Translations under genes and position numbers: made by a program
Part shown: positions 46,601 through 57,600 of the stretch, one piece after another
How positions within the stretch are numbered: the first letter of the stretch is position 1
How the letters are laid out: the number at the start of each line of letters is the position of its first letter
Notes under the pieces: generated by a model
The model's database searches: none
Seen by the model: the letters and a program-made list of their open reading frames with translations, nothing else
Told to the model about the DNA's origin: nothing
DNA from: Ephydatia muelleri
Taxonomy: Eukaryota; Porifera; Demospongiae; Spongillida; Spongillidae
DNA: 64,000 bases
Assembly: GCA_013339895.1 (NCBI GenBank)
Contig: JABACO010000008.1
Location: forward strand, 6,458,762-6,522,761
Direction of reading: 5' to 3'

Positions 46601-49600
46601 CTGTGCAAAGAATGGAAATCTAGCCGTGGTGAAGTACCTTGTGGAGAAGCATGGATGTGACCCCTCTGGGAAGGATGAACAAGGAAACACTCCACTGAAT
46701 GTGGCTGCATTCTCTGGTCGCCTAGACATCCTGACGTACCTGATTGAAGAAAGGAAGTGTAATCCAGGATGTGCAGATCATTGGGGTAGATCAATGTTAC
46801 ATAATGCCTGTGCGAAGAATGGAAATCTAGCCGTGGTGAAGTACCTGGTGAATAAATATCAATGCGATTTGTTCATTCGTGATAAATATGGCCAAACACC
46901 TCTTGATCTTGCAACCACGTGGAAGAATGAACATGTAATCCAGTACCTTAGCCAAATAATGGGTATTGTACCCAACAAAGTTCATTTTGTGAGTCTCTTA
47001 TTTCTTTGGTCTGTACATTGTTAAGTCCTGTGTGTTGTGTCCTTCTAGGGTCTCCCTGCTGGGAGTACTACACTAAGGGATGAGCGAACTAGACAATGGA
47101 TCCCTCAAACTGGTGATGGAGTACCTTTACAATGGGTAAGAATGGAGTGCGGATAAATTTGTACGATTTGCAGATTTATTATTTCTATGATGAGCAGTTG
47201 GGAGCAAGGGTGCTATCTAAATGATACATTGCGGTGATTTTGTATTAACTGCCATCATTGTTATTTGTAGGATCACCCTGCTGTTAAGAATCATCTTGGG
47301 CCAATGCTTGTGAGTCTATGTTGTCAGCCTAATAAATCAGTGCATTCAAATCTCTTCTAATAGCCTGACTGGTGTACATTTCAGAAATGGAATGGAGACA
47401 TTGTTTTTGTTAACATGGGTCAGTTGGATGATATTGGTGCCCATGTGATGAGTTTATATTTTATGTAATAGAGACAGCCACAACTATCCAGGAGGATCCA
47501 AGAGCTGCACATCAGAGGTACAAAGATGCCCTCAAAGATGGCTTTGTTTCAGCTAAATTGATGAAGATTTTAATCATCGGAGCAGCTGGTGTTGGGAAAA
47601 CACACCTTCTTCGTTTATTGTTGAATGAAGCACCACCTGAGGTTAGGCACAGTACACCAGTGATGGAGAAGCCAGTGCAGGTGATTCAAACAGCACTGAG
47701 AAGTAATTCTTCACTGAAAAATGTAACCGATCAAGAGCTGTATGAACTACTGGCATACACTGTAAATACAGCAGCAAGACAAAAGGATGCCGAAGGAAGG
47801 ACTGATCCTCTTTCTTCTCCCCATTTCACTATGGCTTCACGAGAAGCTTCAGTTTATATTACGAGTACTCTGGCCAATGCAGATGTCGGGCTTCATATGT
47901 ATGATGGTGAATACGTGGACTTTTCAAATGTTAATAACCCACACTTATTAACTGAAGCAGAAAAGCCTAAAATGCAGCAAGCAAACAATTCTGATGATCC
48001 TCCTGAGCTTCTGAAAGTGGAGGAACAACTGGTACCATTTATAGCCAAGACCAAAGATGCAGCTCCAATTCTAGATGTAGACTGGATATACTTCATTGAT
48101 TCAGGAGGACAGCCACAGTTCCATCAACTCCTGCCTGCATTTATGCACCACACCAATCTCAATGTCTTTGTCCTCAGGCTGTGCGACAAGCTCAGTGACC
48201 ATCCCACAGTTGAGTACTATGATGGAGGTACTTGTATCTACTCAACTCCTTCTTTACTGACCAACAAGGAGATCCTCCACCGGTGTGCACAGGCTACGCA
48301 GACAGTAGACCAGGATGGAGTCTCAAAGCTCCTTATAGTTGGCACACATCGAGACCTAGAGGACCAATGTGATGGTGAGACAAGAGATGATAAAAATGAG
48401 AAACTTCTTGAACTTCTCACACCATCAATGGAGAGTCATCTGATGTACTTTACAGGAGATGGAACTGAGCTAATCTATCCATTAAATGTGAAGGATCCCA
48501 GTGAGGATGATAGGAAAGTTACAAATGAACTTTGCCAAGCCATCAGATCAATGACAGATATGTTGGATCCACAAAAGATCCCTCTACGATGGTTGGTCTT
48601 TCATCAAGAGATTCAGGCACTATCCAAGAAGACAAATGTTGTAGTTCTAAGCATACAAGAGTGTTCCCAGGTGGCCATCAGACTTCACATGGTGGATGAC
48701 ACTAAAGCAGCCCTCCAGTTCTTCTCTGACCTCAATGTCATACTGTACTACCCCTCCATCCTTCCCAATGTGGTCTTCACCAATCCACAGTGCATCCTTG
48801 ACGTCATTTCTGAGATTGTGAAATTGGTCGCATTTGACAGAAAACGGCATTTTAATGGTATGCTGGTCAGAGCTAACAATGAAGGAATTATTTCAGAAAA
48901 GCTTTTAGAATATCTGCATATTGAGTCTCAAAAGGTACACAGTAAAGGAATTATTAAGCCAAAAGATATGATTAGCTTAATGGTGCACCTTGGAATTGCC
49001 AGCAAATGTGAGAATGGTGATGAATATTTTATGCCATCTCTGCTAAAGACTTTAGCCCCACAAGGAGTACAAGATATTTTTTCTCTGTGTTCAGATCCCA
49101 TTGCACCTATGGCATTGTGCCACAAGAAAGGTTGGTTTAAGTGTGGATCATTCAACTTCCTCATAACATCACTTCTGTCATCCAAGAAATGGACACTAGC
49201 AAAATATCAGAACAAATTATTATGTGTATATTTGAACTGCATCAAGATGAGCTTTAATAAAAGCTGCAATGTTACTCTGATTGATAATGCATCCCACATT
49301 GAAATCCACCTTGATGGTCATGCTGCTATTTTAAGTCAAGTGTGTCCAAAAATCAAAAGATGTCTTGTTGATGCCTGTGAGGAGGGAGTACAGATTGCCT
49401 TTTTATGTCCTTGCAAGCTCTTTGATGATAAGCATTTGGCTATTTGTACAGAAGAGTCCTGGAAATGCAAAATGGTGGTATGCTCCAAAGATGAGTTAAA
49501 AGCATTTCATCTTTCAGAGCTTGGTGCCAATGCTGTGCTTTGGTTACAGGAAAACAAACAAGCTGGTAAGCTCATTCAACATGTTGCCTTATTGTGCTGT

Positions 49601-50490
49601 TGAAGTAGGAAACCTGAGACCACAACTGTTTGACAACATTCATGTTGTACATGTCAGTTCATAAACATACACATGTATGTTGTACTAAATTGTGTAACCC
49701 TACCATTCATCTGTGTCGTTAATGAACACAGCACTAAAGATGTAAACTTGCATCTTGACTCATTTCAAAATACCCTCATTGGAGTTCTGTATGTTTGGTG
49801 CCAGCAAAATCACAATAACAATTCATCTGTGATTACAATTGATAATGATAATACAGTAACCTTTTCCCATTTTGAATTCATAATGAGTTAAGGTACAAAT
49901 GACAATGATAGTACATGTAGTTTTACTTCACTTCACAGATATCCCCAACCTTACATGCATCAATGATCTCACTTTCAGTTGTACAATTATTTTACTATAT
50001 GCGAATGTCCTGAATTTATTAGCCTCTTAAACAGTGTGATGTGCATATATCATTTTTGTCAGAAGTGGATGACGACACCCCTAATCTTGGTGATCTCATG
50101 AATGATGTTGCGGCAGTAATCCCTGCAAAGTGGAGATTAGTTGGAGTTCAGCTGAAGCTTCCAAATGGGACACTGGATGAGATACAGGCTCAGAATGCTG
50201 GGTGCATTCTGTCATTTGAGCAGGTGATTGCTAAATGGAGGAGTCTGGAAACTAGTCCATACACTTGGAAGACTATGATCAATGCTTTATGCTCACCAGC
50301 TGTTGGAGAGGTGAAACTAGCCAATAAGCTGAATGCTAAAATGCATGTAAGTATTGCTCATGCATAGTCAGTTGTCTTGTTGTTGGATTAATGATGTGTG
50401 CATTAGGAGTTTGAGAAGGTACAAGATATCAGTGTCAGTTGTGTAGAAAGCAAGTACTGGCATAGTCATGATATAGAATGCCACAATGGG
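43654..50490 (+). CDS. ankyrin-repeat, ROC/COR-like GTPase, death-domain protein
   Basis: Exons: perhaps 43654-43665 (MTAT, phase 0), 43899-46988 (ankyrin), 47050 to about 47136, 47271 to about 47310, 47474-49565 and 50063-50346, then a possible last exon 50408-50490. The ankyrin exon holds 14 double units of 69 residues plus flanking repeats. The exon at 47474 opens the GTPase: P-loop GAAGVGKTHLLRL, switch-II DSGGQPQFHQ and the base-recognition-like VGTHRDLE. A COR-like region (PLRWLVFHQEIQALSKK) and a beta-rich part follow. The exon at 50063 is a death domain (LGDLMNDVAAVIPAKWRLVG ... IIAKWRS-like helix). The layout equals DAPK1 without its kinase. The likely role is a cytoplasmic sensor or scaffold recruiting death-domain partners. 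All frames are open and phases agree. The last exon and first exon are uncertain. Confidence 0.85.
44064..46860 (+). repeat. 207-bp tandem array coding for paired ankyrin repeats
   Basis: About 13.5-14 units, each encoding a 69-residue double ankyrin repeat. The first repeat carries WGRSPLHHACEKNGNLAMVK and the second GNTPLHVAAFTGNLDIL. Units differ at only a few sites (HH/HN/HQ/HD after PL; AF/AY/AS). The last two units share private changes (CNPGCADHWGRSMLHNACAK), showing local homogenisation. The high identity keeps the minus strand open over long stretches, which are shadows. Confidence 0.97.
47474..49565 (+). CDS. GTPase/COR exon of the ankyrin-ROC-death gene
   Basis: Single large exon. 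An AG at 47472-47473 opens phase 0 (TATTIQEDPRAAHQRYKDAL, then P-loop). The donor GCTG|GTAAGC at 49565/49566 leaves phase 1, which fits the death-domain exon (AA GTG GAT). The P-loop Lys and Thr are present. The usual NKxD is THRD, as in many ROCO-like proteins. Confidence 0.85.
50063..50346 (+). CDS. death-domain exon of the ankyrin-ROC-death gene
   Basis: Acceptor TTTTTGTCAG and donor CAT|GTAAGT. It encodes about 94 residues in a six-helix death-domain pattern: LGDLMNDVAAVIPAKW, RLVGVQLKLPNGTLDEIQ, FEQVIAKWRS, TWKTMINALCSPAVGE. A canonical death domain has the LG...W..LG..L.......I...... W pattern seen here. Confidence 0.85.
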
Positions 50491-50699
50491 TAGCCTTGTC
50501 TTTTGCTTGTGCATGTGGCAGAGTTATGTGTAGAGTTATAGTTACCCATGCTCTTAGCTGAGCTAATACTGTCCTATTACATGATTGGCCACATTGAACA
50601 GTAGCATAAAAGACATATGTGTGCACAATACCATGCAGGTATAGGAAACACGAGAAACACCAGTACTGTCCAGCAGCAGCGAGGAACTCCAGCTCATTA

Positions 50700-51330
50700 C
50701 TGGTGGGGGATTAATTTCTTCGGAGTACTAAGAGATTAATAGAGCAAAGTTGAAATGACACTACAGCCATTAGCTTAGGGCAAATCAATTGGAAATGAAG
50801 AATTGATTCAACGCATTGTTTTTGTTGTGAGCTATACACGTTTCTGTTGGTTGGATGTAGTGAATTAGACAGAAACTATGCTCCCTCTGTATGTATTGGT
50901 TCTACAGCATGTGATGTGACCAGAGTATATAAGGATAATTGAGCAGGACAGTCTAAGTTGCCAGTGCATGTGTTAGCTGGAAACTTTACATTGATGTTAT
51001 TAAACTAAATGGCTGGGGTCAGTCGCTCATGTTCAGCCAAGGAGTCAGTGGCTTGTGTTCAGCCAGGAGGTGGTGTTGGTGCATGCATGTGGATGCTTGA
51101 TGGCTGGGAGCTGTATGTGTATGGAAATTGTCATGTGAAGTGTGAAATTATGTTCATAGGGACGTGCTATGCAGATGAAACAGAAGACCACTGCTGAGGA
51201 ACTTGTGTGATATGCGCAGTGTATGTAATTTTTGTTGTTCAGCAGTGTGTCATGGGTTTTTTCCTCATAAGTGAGGTTTTTTCCCCTGAGGTGGTGTGGG
51301 CCCATCACCTCTAAATAAATTAGGATAAAA
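50700..51330. other. possible LTR-like or promoter sequence
   Basis: TATATAAGG at 50927 and AATAAA at 51314 lie about 390 bp apart, as in an LTR. There is no second copy in the window to prove it, and no protein-coding sequence was recognised. Confidence 0.2.
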
Positions 51331-51608
51331 TCAAAAAATCTGTTGTGGCCCCTGCTCTGTGTTTGTCAGTTTGTGCGTTAAAGTGTGTCATGTTAGTGTT
51401 GTAAAAAGTTGGTTGTTGAATATATAGTCTATGCACCAAGAATTGTCAATTGGCATGGGGTGGAAAGATACGGTGTACGAGGAGGAAGGTATGTTGTTCT
51501 GGAGTGTAGCAGCTGCAGAAATGTGTTGATGGTAGTGTGAGGATTTCCCTTCCCACTTTGAATGCCTTTCATCACTTGTTGTCATCACGTCTTCAGGTAG
51601 GAGGAGCA

Positions 51609-51720
51609 GTGGCGGTGTGGCTGGGGGGGGGGGGGGGGGGGCAATTGTTCCCCCCCAGCGGCCCTAAAAATAGGGGCACCAAAAAACAGAGGGCTCGGGT
51701 GCCAAAATGACAACTGAAGT
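51609..51720. mobile_element. hAT-type element end
   Basis: CAGTGGCGGTGTGGCTGG followed by a 20-bp G run and GGGGCACCAAAAAACAGAGG. A similar module, reversed and diverged, is near 13020-13100 (GGCACCCCC..., GGGGGGGGCATCGCCCCC). No opposite end was assigned. Confidence 0.4.
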
Positions 51721-51739
51721 ATGCATGGTGTCTCAAAGT

Positions 51740-52140
51740 AAAGTTAGCCTGGAATGCGCTGCTTAAATAAATCTACATAGCGATTAAAGCAGCGATTGTT
51801 ACTATGTATAAATATCCGAGTGAGGTTACTACACTAGCCTCGTCCCCAGGCCGTCAATTGAAGTTTAGGAAAAAGTCCTAAACTTTAATTGACGGCCTGG
51901 GGACGAGGCTATTACTACACTTACTACCTAAATTATTTAAATTGGATAACCTTAACCGATTATACGCGGAATTGTTATAGTAATATGTTTATCATTTTCA
52001 TACATGGTATCAGAGTCGGTCCGTACTGTGTGGACTGAATATTTGGGAGAGAATTTAGCCTAAATATTTGGGATCTTGTGAGGTTTTGTTTTGCAGCAGT
52101 TGTGATCGACATGAACGCTTTTGAACCAGAGACGATCATT
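51740..52140 (+). mobile_element. possible copia-type LTR end, primer binding site and leader
   Basis: At 52006-52018 TGGTATCAGAGTC matches the initiator-Met-tRNA primer binding site used by many Ty1/copia elements (TGGTATCAGAGC). It directly follows CA (TTTTCATACA), as an LTR end should. ATGAACGCTTTTGAACC at 52111 could start gag. No downstream pol was found, so this is a remnant at best. Confidence 0.4.
51835..51911. mobile_element. 77-bp foldback with 9-bp target duplication
   Basis: 36-bp arms 51835-51870 and 51876-51911 (TAGCCTCGTCCCCAGGCCGT...) differ at one position. The loop is AAAAG. Flanking TTACTACAC at 51826-51834 and 51912-51920 is a 9-bp target duplication, as made by Mutator-like transposases. 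Confidence 0.9.
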
Positions 52141-52345
52141 AGTATTGTATGTAGTTATGTAGGTTGCTGCATGGTTGAGCGTATACGTGTAGCTGTACGC
52201 TGAGTGGACTTAGTGTTGTGTGGGTGCATATATGGTTGTACGCTGAGTATACTTAGGGATGCGTTGGTAGCAAACGCTGAATGTACGTATATAGTAATGT
52301 GTTGATAGCCGTGTATGTGCGCTGAGTGTGCAGTGTCAGACCTTA
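52140..52345. repeat. degenerate GTACGCTGAGTG repeats
   Basis: The words GTACGCTGAGTG, GTACGCTGAGTA, AACGCTGAATG and GCGCTGAGTG recur at 30-80 bp spacing within a TG-rich stretch. No known family. Confidence 0.5.
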
Positions 52346-53264
52346 TCACGCGCTGCATCCCTCCCCCTACATGAAGACTGTATGATATAGCTATTTAACT
52401 TTTGCAAAGAACCTGTTGGTAACAATCACACGTTTACGGCTGTCTATACGTAATACTGAACCACTGGCAATGTCGTGGAGTACATGCTGTATGGCCAGAG
52501 CTGCGCGGACGCAAATTTGCGTCTTCCGCATATAATCGGTTAAAGCAGTACAATTATAGTACAATTGGTACTTTGTAGTCTACTGAACATCAATTCTATA
52601 GTGCTATGTCTCTGCAGACAAGAGGTAATCGCAAAAAGTCTGGGGCGGATGCGTTCTCATGGTGGCTTTTCTACAGAATTCGGCCCGGGCTCTGCATGAT
52701 GATGTAGCCTCTATAGGTGAACCGGTCGCTTCATCAGTTGTTGTTCCAGTAAATGTTACTGATCTCAACCAGTGTAGCAGGACCATCAGTGTTAATTATG
52801 ACTCCGAACGTTTATCATTGTAGAGATGGTGACCATGCCAAAGTAGAAATGCCTGCTTTTGTGGACAAAGAGAATTATGAATTCACGGTTGTACGCTTCA
52901 ATCCTGAAAGGTCTAAGTCACGCCTACGCATAGTACTCGGGTCGGTGATTGCAGCACAGCACGGCTAGCAGATCCCCTTTGTTTTGCTGATGTTCACTAG
53001 CAATTGTATGCAGTGTCGCGAATGACAGAAAAACCTGCAGGTGTGATTGATCACACACCTAAACAGTCTGAGATCTAGAGTAATAGCAATAACTGCTGAT
53101 GCCTCTAGCAGATCCTTCTCACAAGACACTGTTTTAACATTCGGATGTTCTAAGACGCAATCGATATCTTATTCAATGGCAAAATATACCATTTTGTTTG
53201 CATTCCATGTTTACTCTTACTGATTCCGATTTAATCAAGGCATTGTGGATGCCATTGTATTCTT

Positions 53265-53645
53265 GAGGCAGCAGAATTTACCCTTGAGAGTCCATTGGGA
53301 ATTGTTGGTACAGTAGATGATTTCTAAATTTTATTATATTAATTTCATGCAGCGGCATACCAATGTCCCATTGCAACAACATTCGGAGAAGATAAAACAT
53401 ATACTCAAGTATAGGATTAATTCATGTGGTAAGCCGGGACGTAAAGGACGAGGTTCTCATATATCATGCAACGCACAGCAAATTGATACTAACCATTAGC
53501 TATAGCTAGTAACGGATATAAAATCACTATTGAAGATTCAATTGCATGGGCACTATAGTAGCTGATACAACTCTTGACATAGCTCATCACGAACAGATTA
53601 GCATTTGCAGACGAATAGTGCACTCGAATCTGCTATTTCTGAAGT
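53265..53645 (+). pseudogene. hAT transposase (ZMYM1/DUF4371-like) relic
   Basis: The plus strand reads FLRQQNLPLRVHWELL, then a stop. It then reads MQRHTNVPLQQHSEKIKHIL, GKPGRKGRGSHISCNAQQI and, after a frameshift, VADTTLDIAHHEQISICRRI. Same family as 10470-12570 (NIPLQQHLENVE; ADTTPDIVHHEQVSIC), here in normal order on one strand. Stops and shifts show it is dead. Confidence 0.65.
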
Positions 53646-54272
53646 TCCATTCTATGTTTATCAGTATATGTATATGGGTCTGATGTTGGACAGGAGCACT
53701 TAATGTATGAACGCGCAGCGGGAACTTTGCGGGAACCCGCTATATGTTCCCGCCCGGGAACCACTTTCCATGCAGTATTATATCATTATTTAATAAGTAA
53801 TGATTATTTCAGTGATGTAAGTGTATACAGGTACTAATGTTGTTTCTTCCCCATAAAGCTGAACTCCGTGAGTTGGCAAGATGCTGAGATATGCAATGGT
53901 TTCTGGATCCACCTCGCACGCGTAACGTCCCGTTTGTACGGAAGGTTCCGCGGCATGGTCCCATTTTAATGGAAGATGCGGTGTTTATTTTAATTGCTCA
54001 AATAGTAAAAGAATTGATTGTTTTTGTTCCCCATAAATATGACGGCAATAAAAGCATCCAAAAAGGGCTGGAAATATAAACTAACATGCACATTTGGTTC
54101 CCGCGTAAATTATTATGAATTCACCATAGCTACTGAACTGCTTTTGTTTGCCCAAAAGCGCATGCGCACAATTAGAAACTTTGGTTGCTATGGTGCGGAA
54201 TCCGTGCCAAAAATAGAAATTTTTATGAGGGGGAAATTTTTCGTGACATACCTCGTTAATCGTGCCAAAATT

Positions 54273-54646
54273 ACCTCGCGGAACTCATGAGGGTGAAATT
54301 TTTTATGAGGTACCTCGCGGAACTCGTGAGGGTGAAATTTTTTCTGAGGTACCTCGCGGAACTCGTGAGGGTGAAATTTTTTATGAGGTACCTCGCGGAA
54401 CTCGTGAGGGTGAAATTTTTTATGAGGTACCTCGCGGAACTCGTGAGGGTGAAATTTTTTATGAGGTACCTCGCGGAACTCGTGAGGGTGAAATTTTTTC
54501 TGAGGTACCTCGCGGAACTCGTGAGGGTGAAATTTTTTCTGAGGTACCTCGCGGAACTCGTGAGGGTGAAATTTTTTCTGAGGTACCTCGCGGAACTCGT
54601 GAGGGTGAATTTTTTTCTGACGTACCTCGCGGAACTCGTGAGGGTG
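54273..54646. repeat. 39-bp tandem repeat, about 9.6 copies
   Basis: The unit is GTACCTCGCGGAACTCGTGA plus GGGTGAAATTTTTTATGAG, with a palindrome GAGGTACCTC at each junction. Units vary at TAT/TCT. 39 is divisible by 3, so three plus frames and two minus frames stay open (for example PRGTREGEIFYEV). Translation is not supported otherwise. Confidence 0.95.
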
Positions 54647-54849
54647 TCATGCTGTACCTCATGGAACTCACCCGATGATGAAATTTTATCCTCTCTATTA
54701 ATGAGGATATGCAATACCTTTAATTAGAAGCAAAAACGTTATATTAATTTCTCTATTGTGAAGTCCCCATTATAACTAAAGACGTACCGCAGTTGTATTA
54801 TCACGAGAAGGAAGAAGGATTGCACTAGCACTTTATACCTCGTGCCGAT

Positions 54850-55200
54850 TACGATATTAATCAGGTCTGTGTTACTTACCTCCTCTTCTGTCGCTCTCCC
54901 ATTTTGGGCATTAAGTAGAATTAATCAAACTGCCATTTCGATGCCTTCTTGCTGCCGCTGCAGCTCTAAAGGCACTAGTAGCAACTGTGCATGTTGTAAA
55001 TCAGGCAGCCTATGTTCTTCATGTACACCTGGACGTCTTGGCCATTGTGCAAATCATGGCTCCCACTTCTATTTCCATCGTGGCTCCACCCAACACTACT
55101 GTTACATCTACCATTTCTACTCCCATCATCCCTCAACCATCTGCATTGCTCCTAATACTGACTGAAACAATTCAACAGCAAGTTGAAGCCCAGAAGTAGT
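54850..55200 (+). pseudogene. Cys-rich transposon-type zinc-binding region
   Basis: The plus-strand frame reads CCRCSSKGTSSNCACCKSGS followed by LCSSCTPGRLGHCANHG, a C-x2-C...C-x-C-C...C-x2-C...C pattern. I associate this with N-terminal parts of retroelement proteins in sponges and cnidarians. A downstream piece reads TETIQQQVEAQK. The frame is then lost. It probably belongs with the fragment at 55258-55690. Confidence 0.45.
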
Positions 55201-55257
55201 TCAAACAAAAAAAAACCATGCAGGATAATGCTTTTAGCCTAGCTGTCCCCAGCTAAC

Positions 55258-55690
55258 TAATTCCACTCATCGACAATCAATGGATTGGCTCAAGACAAAG
55301 GTGCATCCAACAGGTTGACAACTCTACCCATTGATGAGAATGGCTTTACCTTACATAAATCATGGCAATTCGATCAGAGTTTTCAATCCGTATATTCCCT
55401 CCAACCACACACTCACTATCCAGCTGACATGAAAACATCAAAAAGAGAGAATATGAGCTTCGTATCCGTGAGGTTGAACGGGCATCATTCACTCTGATAG
55501 TCCTCTCCTCAACTGGAGGGATGGGCAACATTGCCATGACAACCTACAATATTAGTACCTACAATACATCATACAGACAGACCATGGGTTGGCTTTGTGC
55601 CATCTTTCCTTTTCACGGTTATGCTCCTCCATCCAATGCATCAGAGGAGCACGATTCAATCAGGGGCATGCTATTCTCCTTCCTTCCTCT
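55258..55690 (+). pseudogene. retroelement C-terminal fragment, same family as 21835-23177
   Basis: GASNRLTTLPIDENGFTLHK parallels GASSWLSVLLISDHGFALHK of the minus-strand copy. A deletion then jumps to FNPYIPSNHTLTIQLT, YELRIREVERASFT, LSSTGGMGN, TMGWLC and finally, in another frame, SFSRLCSSIQCIRGARF. The deleted middle (finger and nuclease-like part) and frame changes show it is dead. Confidence 0.55.
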
Positions 55691-55699
55691 GAACAGACA

Positions 55700-56115
55700 G
55701 TCAGTGAATCTGTGATACCTCTCCTCTGTCCATATGAACAATGAGTATACATGTAGCCATTCCCTAATCGCACATGTATATATTATTATTATGTAACATT
55801 TTCGTGGAAAAAGGTTTCCCATTCCAGCCACAAATACTGTACTTGTACTATCACCCTATAGAATTGTGTAATCACCAGTGGTCCACCGTACGTAGCTGCC
55901 TATATTCACTTATGCGACTTCACTTGTAACTCAAAACGCAGTCATTCATGTGTACTTGCACTGATGGGTGGAAATAAATGTGTACAGAAAGTACCATGGC
56001 TTCACTGTTCAGAAACGGCACGTCAGTGCTATTGAAACAAAATAGACAGAAATTGTTTGCGTATTCAGATTTAGGCTCTAAAGATGAGTGAACTTTACTA
56101 TTATCCACATAAAGC

Positions 56116-56152
<37 letters not shown>

Positions 56153-57600
56153 TGCACACTATTGAGTTGAGGCAAGTCACTAAAAAGCTCTGACAACATC
56201 TGAGGAGCTGAGATACATATAGTGTGTTCTATAGACACAATGGTTGTGCTGCATGCTGATTCAGAGCTCCACTGAAGGCTCCTGGTCCCTGAACATGCCT
56301 CAAGAGGTGATTACTCTGACCTGGAGAGTGCAGTAAGGGCAATCTTCTCTTTTCTCCTTTCCCCTCACATACTCCCTCCCTCAAAGCCCTTCCCAGACCA
56401 ATGGCTAGGTTACACTGCTCTCTGCAACGGCTATACCCAACACCACCAGCTTGCGCAGTACAGTTCAATTTAGGGGCACTTATAGGCAACGGAGCAGGCC
56501 CTGTCAGTATGTCTGTCGAGAGGCGACTTTAGATGTTGGTCTGAGTCTCTATGATTAATGTCTAATTTACTGGATGTCATCGTGGGGGTACATTTGTTTA
56601 CTGTGTAGTACGGAAAATAAATTTATTCATGTTCTTCATCCCTGACAGTGCATGCTAGTTGTACAAGTCCTTTGGAGCTTGGCCCATGCAAAATTGCCAA
56701 GCTCTGATTCCTTATGGAGCCCCACCCTTGACTGACTAACACCACAGAAACTAGAGATATGATTTGTGGTTGCTGGTTACATACAGGTCACAACAGCCTG
56801 CCATCCTTTGTGGCATCTGCATGTTAGGTGGTGCAATGTGGACCTCCAGCACAGGTAATGTTGAGTAGCACTGCACGAGTACTCTAGCAGGTAATAAGAA
56901 TGACATCAACAAGTGCAAGGCAACATCATTGCCATGGTTATGCAATACAACAGGAAATTGAGATTTGTGAGTCCCAAAGCTTGAGATACTTGCTCTTGTA
57001 ACTTGGGGTGAGATTTAAATAGGAGTAATTATAATTAAACACACTTTTTCAGAGCAACAGTTATGCAGACCCAACCCCTGACCTGGTTTTTACATCACAG
57101 GTCTAGGGTAAATTCATGATGAAACCATGGGATTGAGTGCTTCCCTTACATCCAAGATGGGAGATTAATCAATCCTATTCATTTGAATTCTCTGGGGGGG
57201 GGGGGGGGGGGGGGGGGGGTGAATCATATACCTGGATTATTTTAACCAGCAATTGCATGCTCCAAGCCTAAATCAGTAGTGATAAATGAGATTTACGGAA
57301 GGCTTAACACCTGCCTCATGAGATCCATTTCTTCGGCTATCTACACCAGGATTGTGCCCTCATGAATTGTTATGTGTATGTAATTGTGCGTCAGTGTATT
57401 TTATATTGCATATCTTTTGAATTGCCATGTATACTTTGTATTATGTATATGAATTAACTCTTTTAACCATGAGTAATTTTTGCTTGTTTAAATTAACTGC
57501 ATATATGATGTCATTTTAGGGTAATGATCCAATGCCAAAAGTTGAGAGCATCAATAACAACAATATAATGTTACATGTGACAACACATAAAAGCAAATGA
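55700..57600. other. intergenic with CA microsatellite and G run
   Basis: (CA)n at 56117-56151 and a 24-bp G run at 57195-57219. Short frames at 56229-56489 and 56751-56945 have no recognisable features. Confidence 0.5.

Noticed and set aside
44005..46794. Long minus-strand frames opposite the ankyrin exon
   Set aside because: Shadows of the 207-bp coding array. They repeat with the same period and have no independent features.
47386..47433. Extra exon KWNGDIVFVNMG between the ankyrin and GTPase exons
   Set aside because: Possible, but the junction directly to 47474 keeps phase and the expected protein context. No good donor after it.
49673..49891. Small frame after the GTPase exon
   Set aside because: Lies inside the intron before the death-domain exon and has no features.
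52753..52968. Plus-strand frame of 71 residues
   Set aside because: No family, no splice context, lies in transposon debris.
54273..54646. CRISPR-like array of 39-bp repeats
   Set aside because: Units are contiguous with no spacers, and the genome is eukaryotic. It is a tandem repeat.
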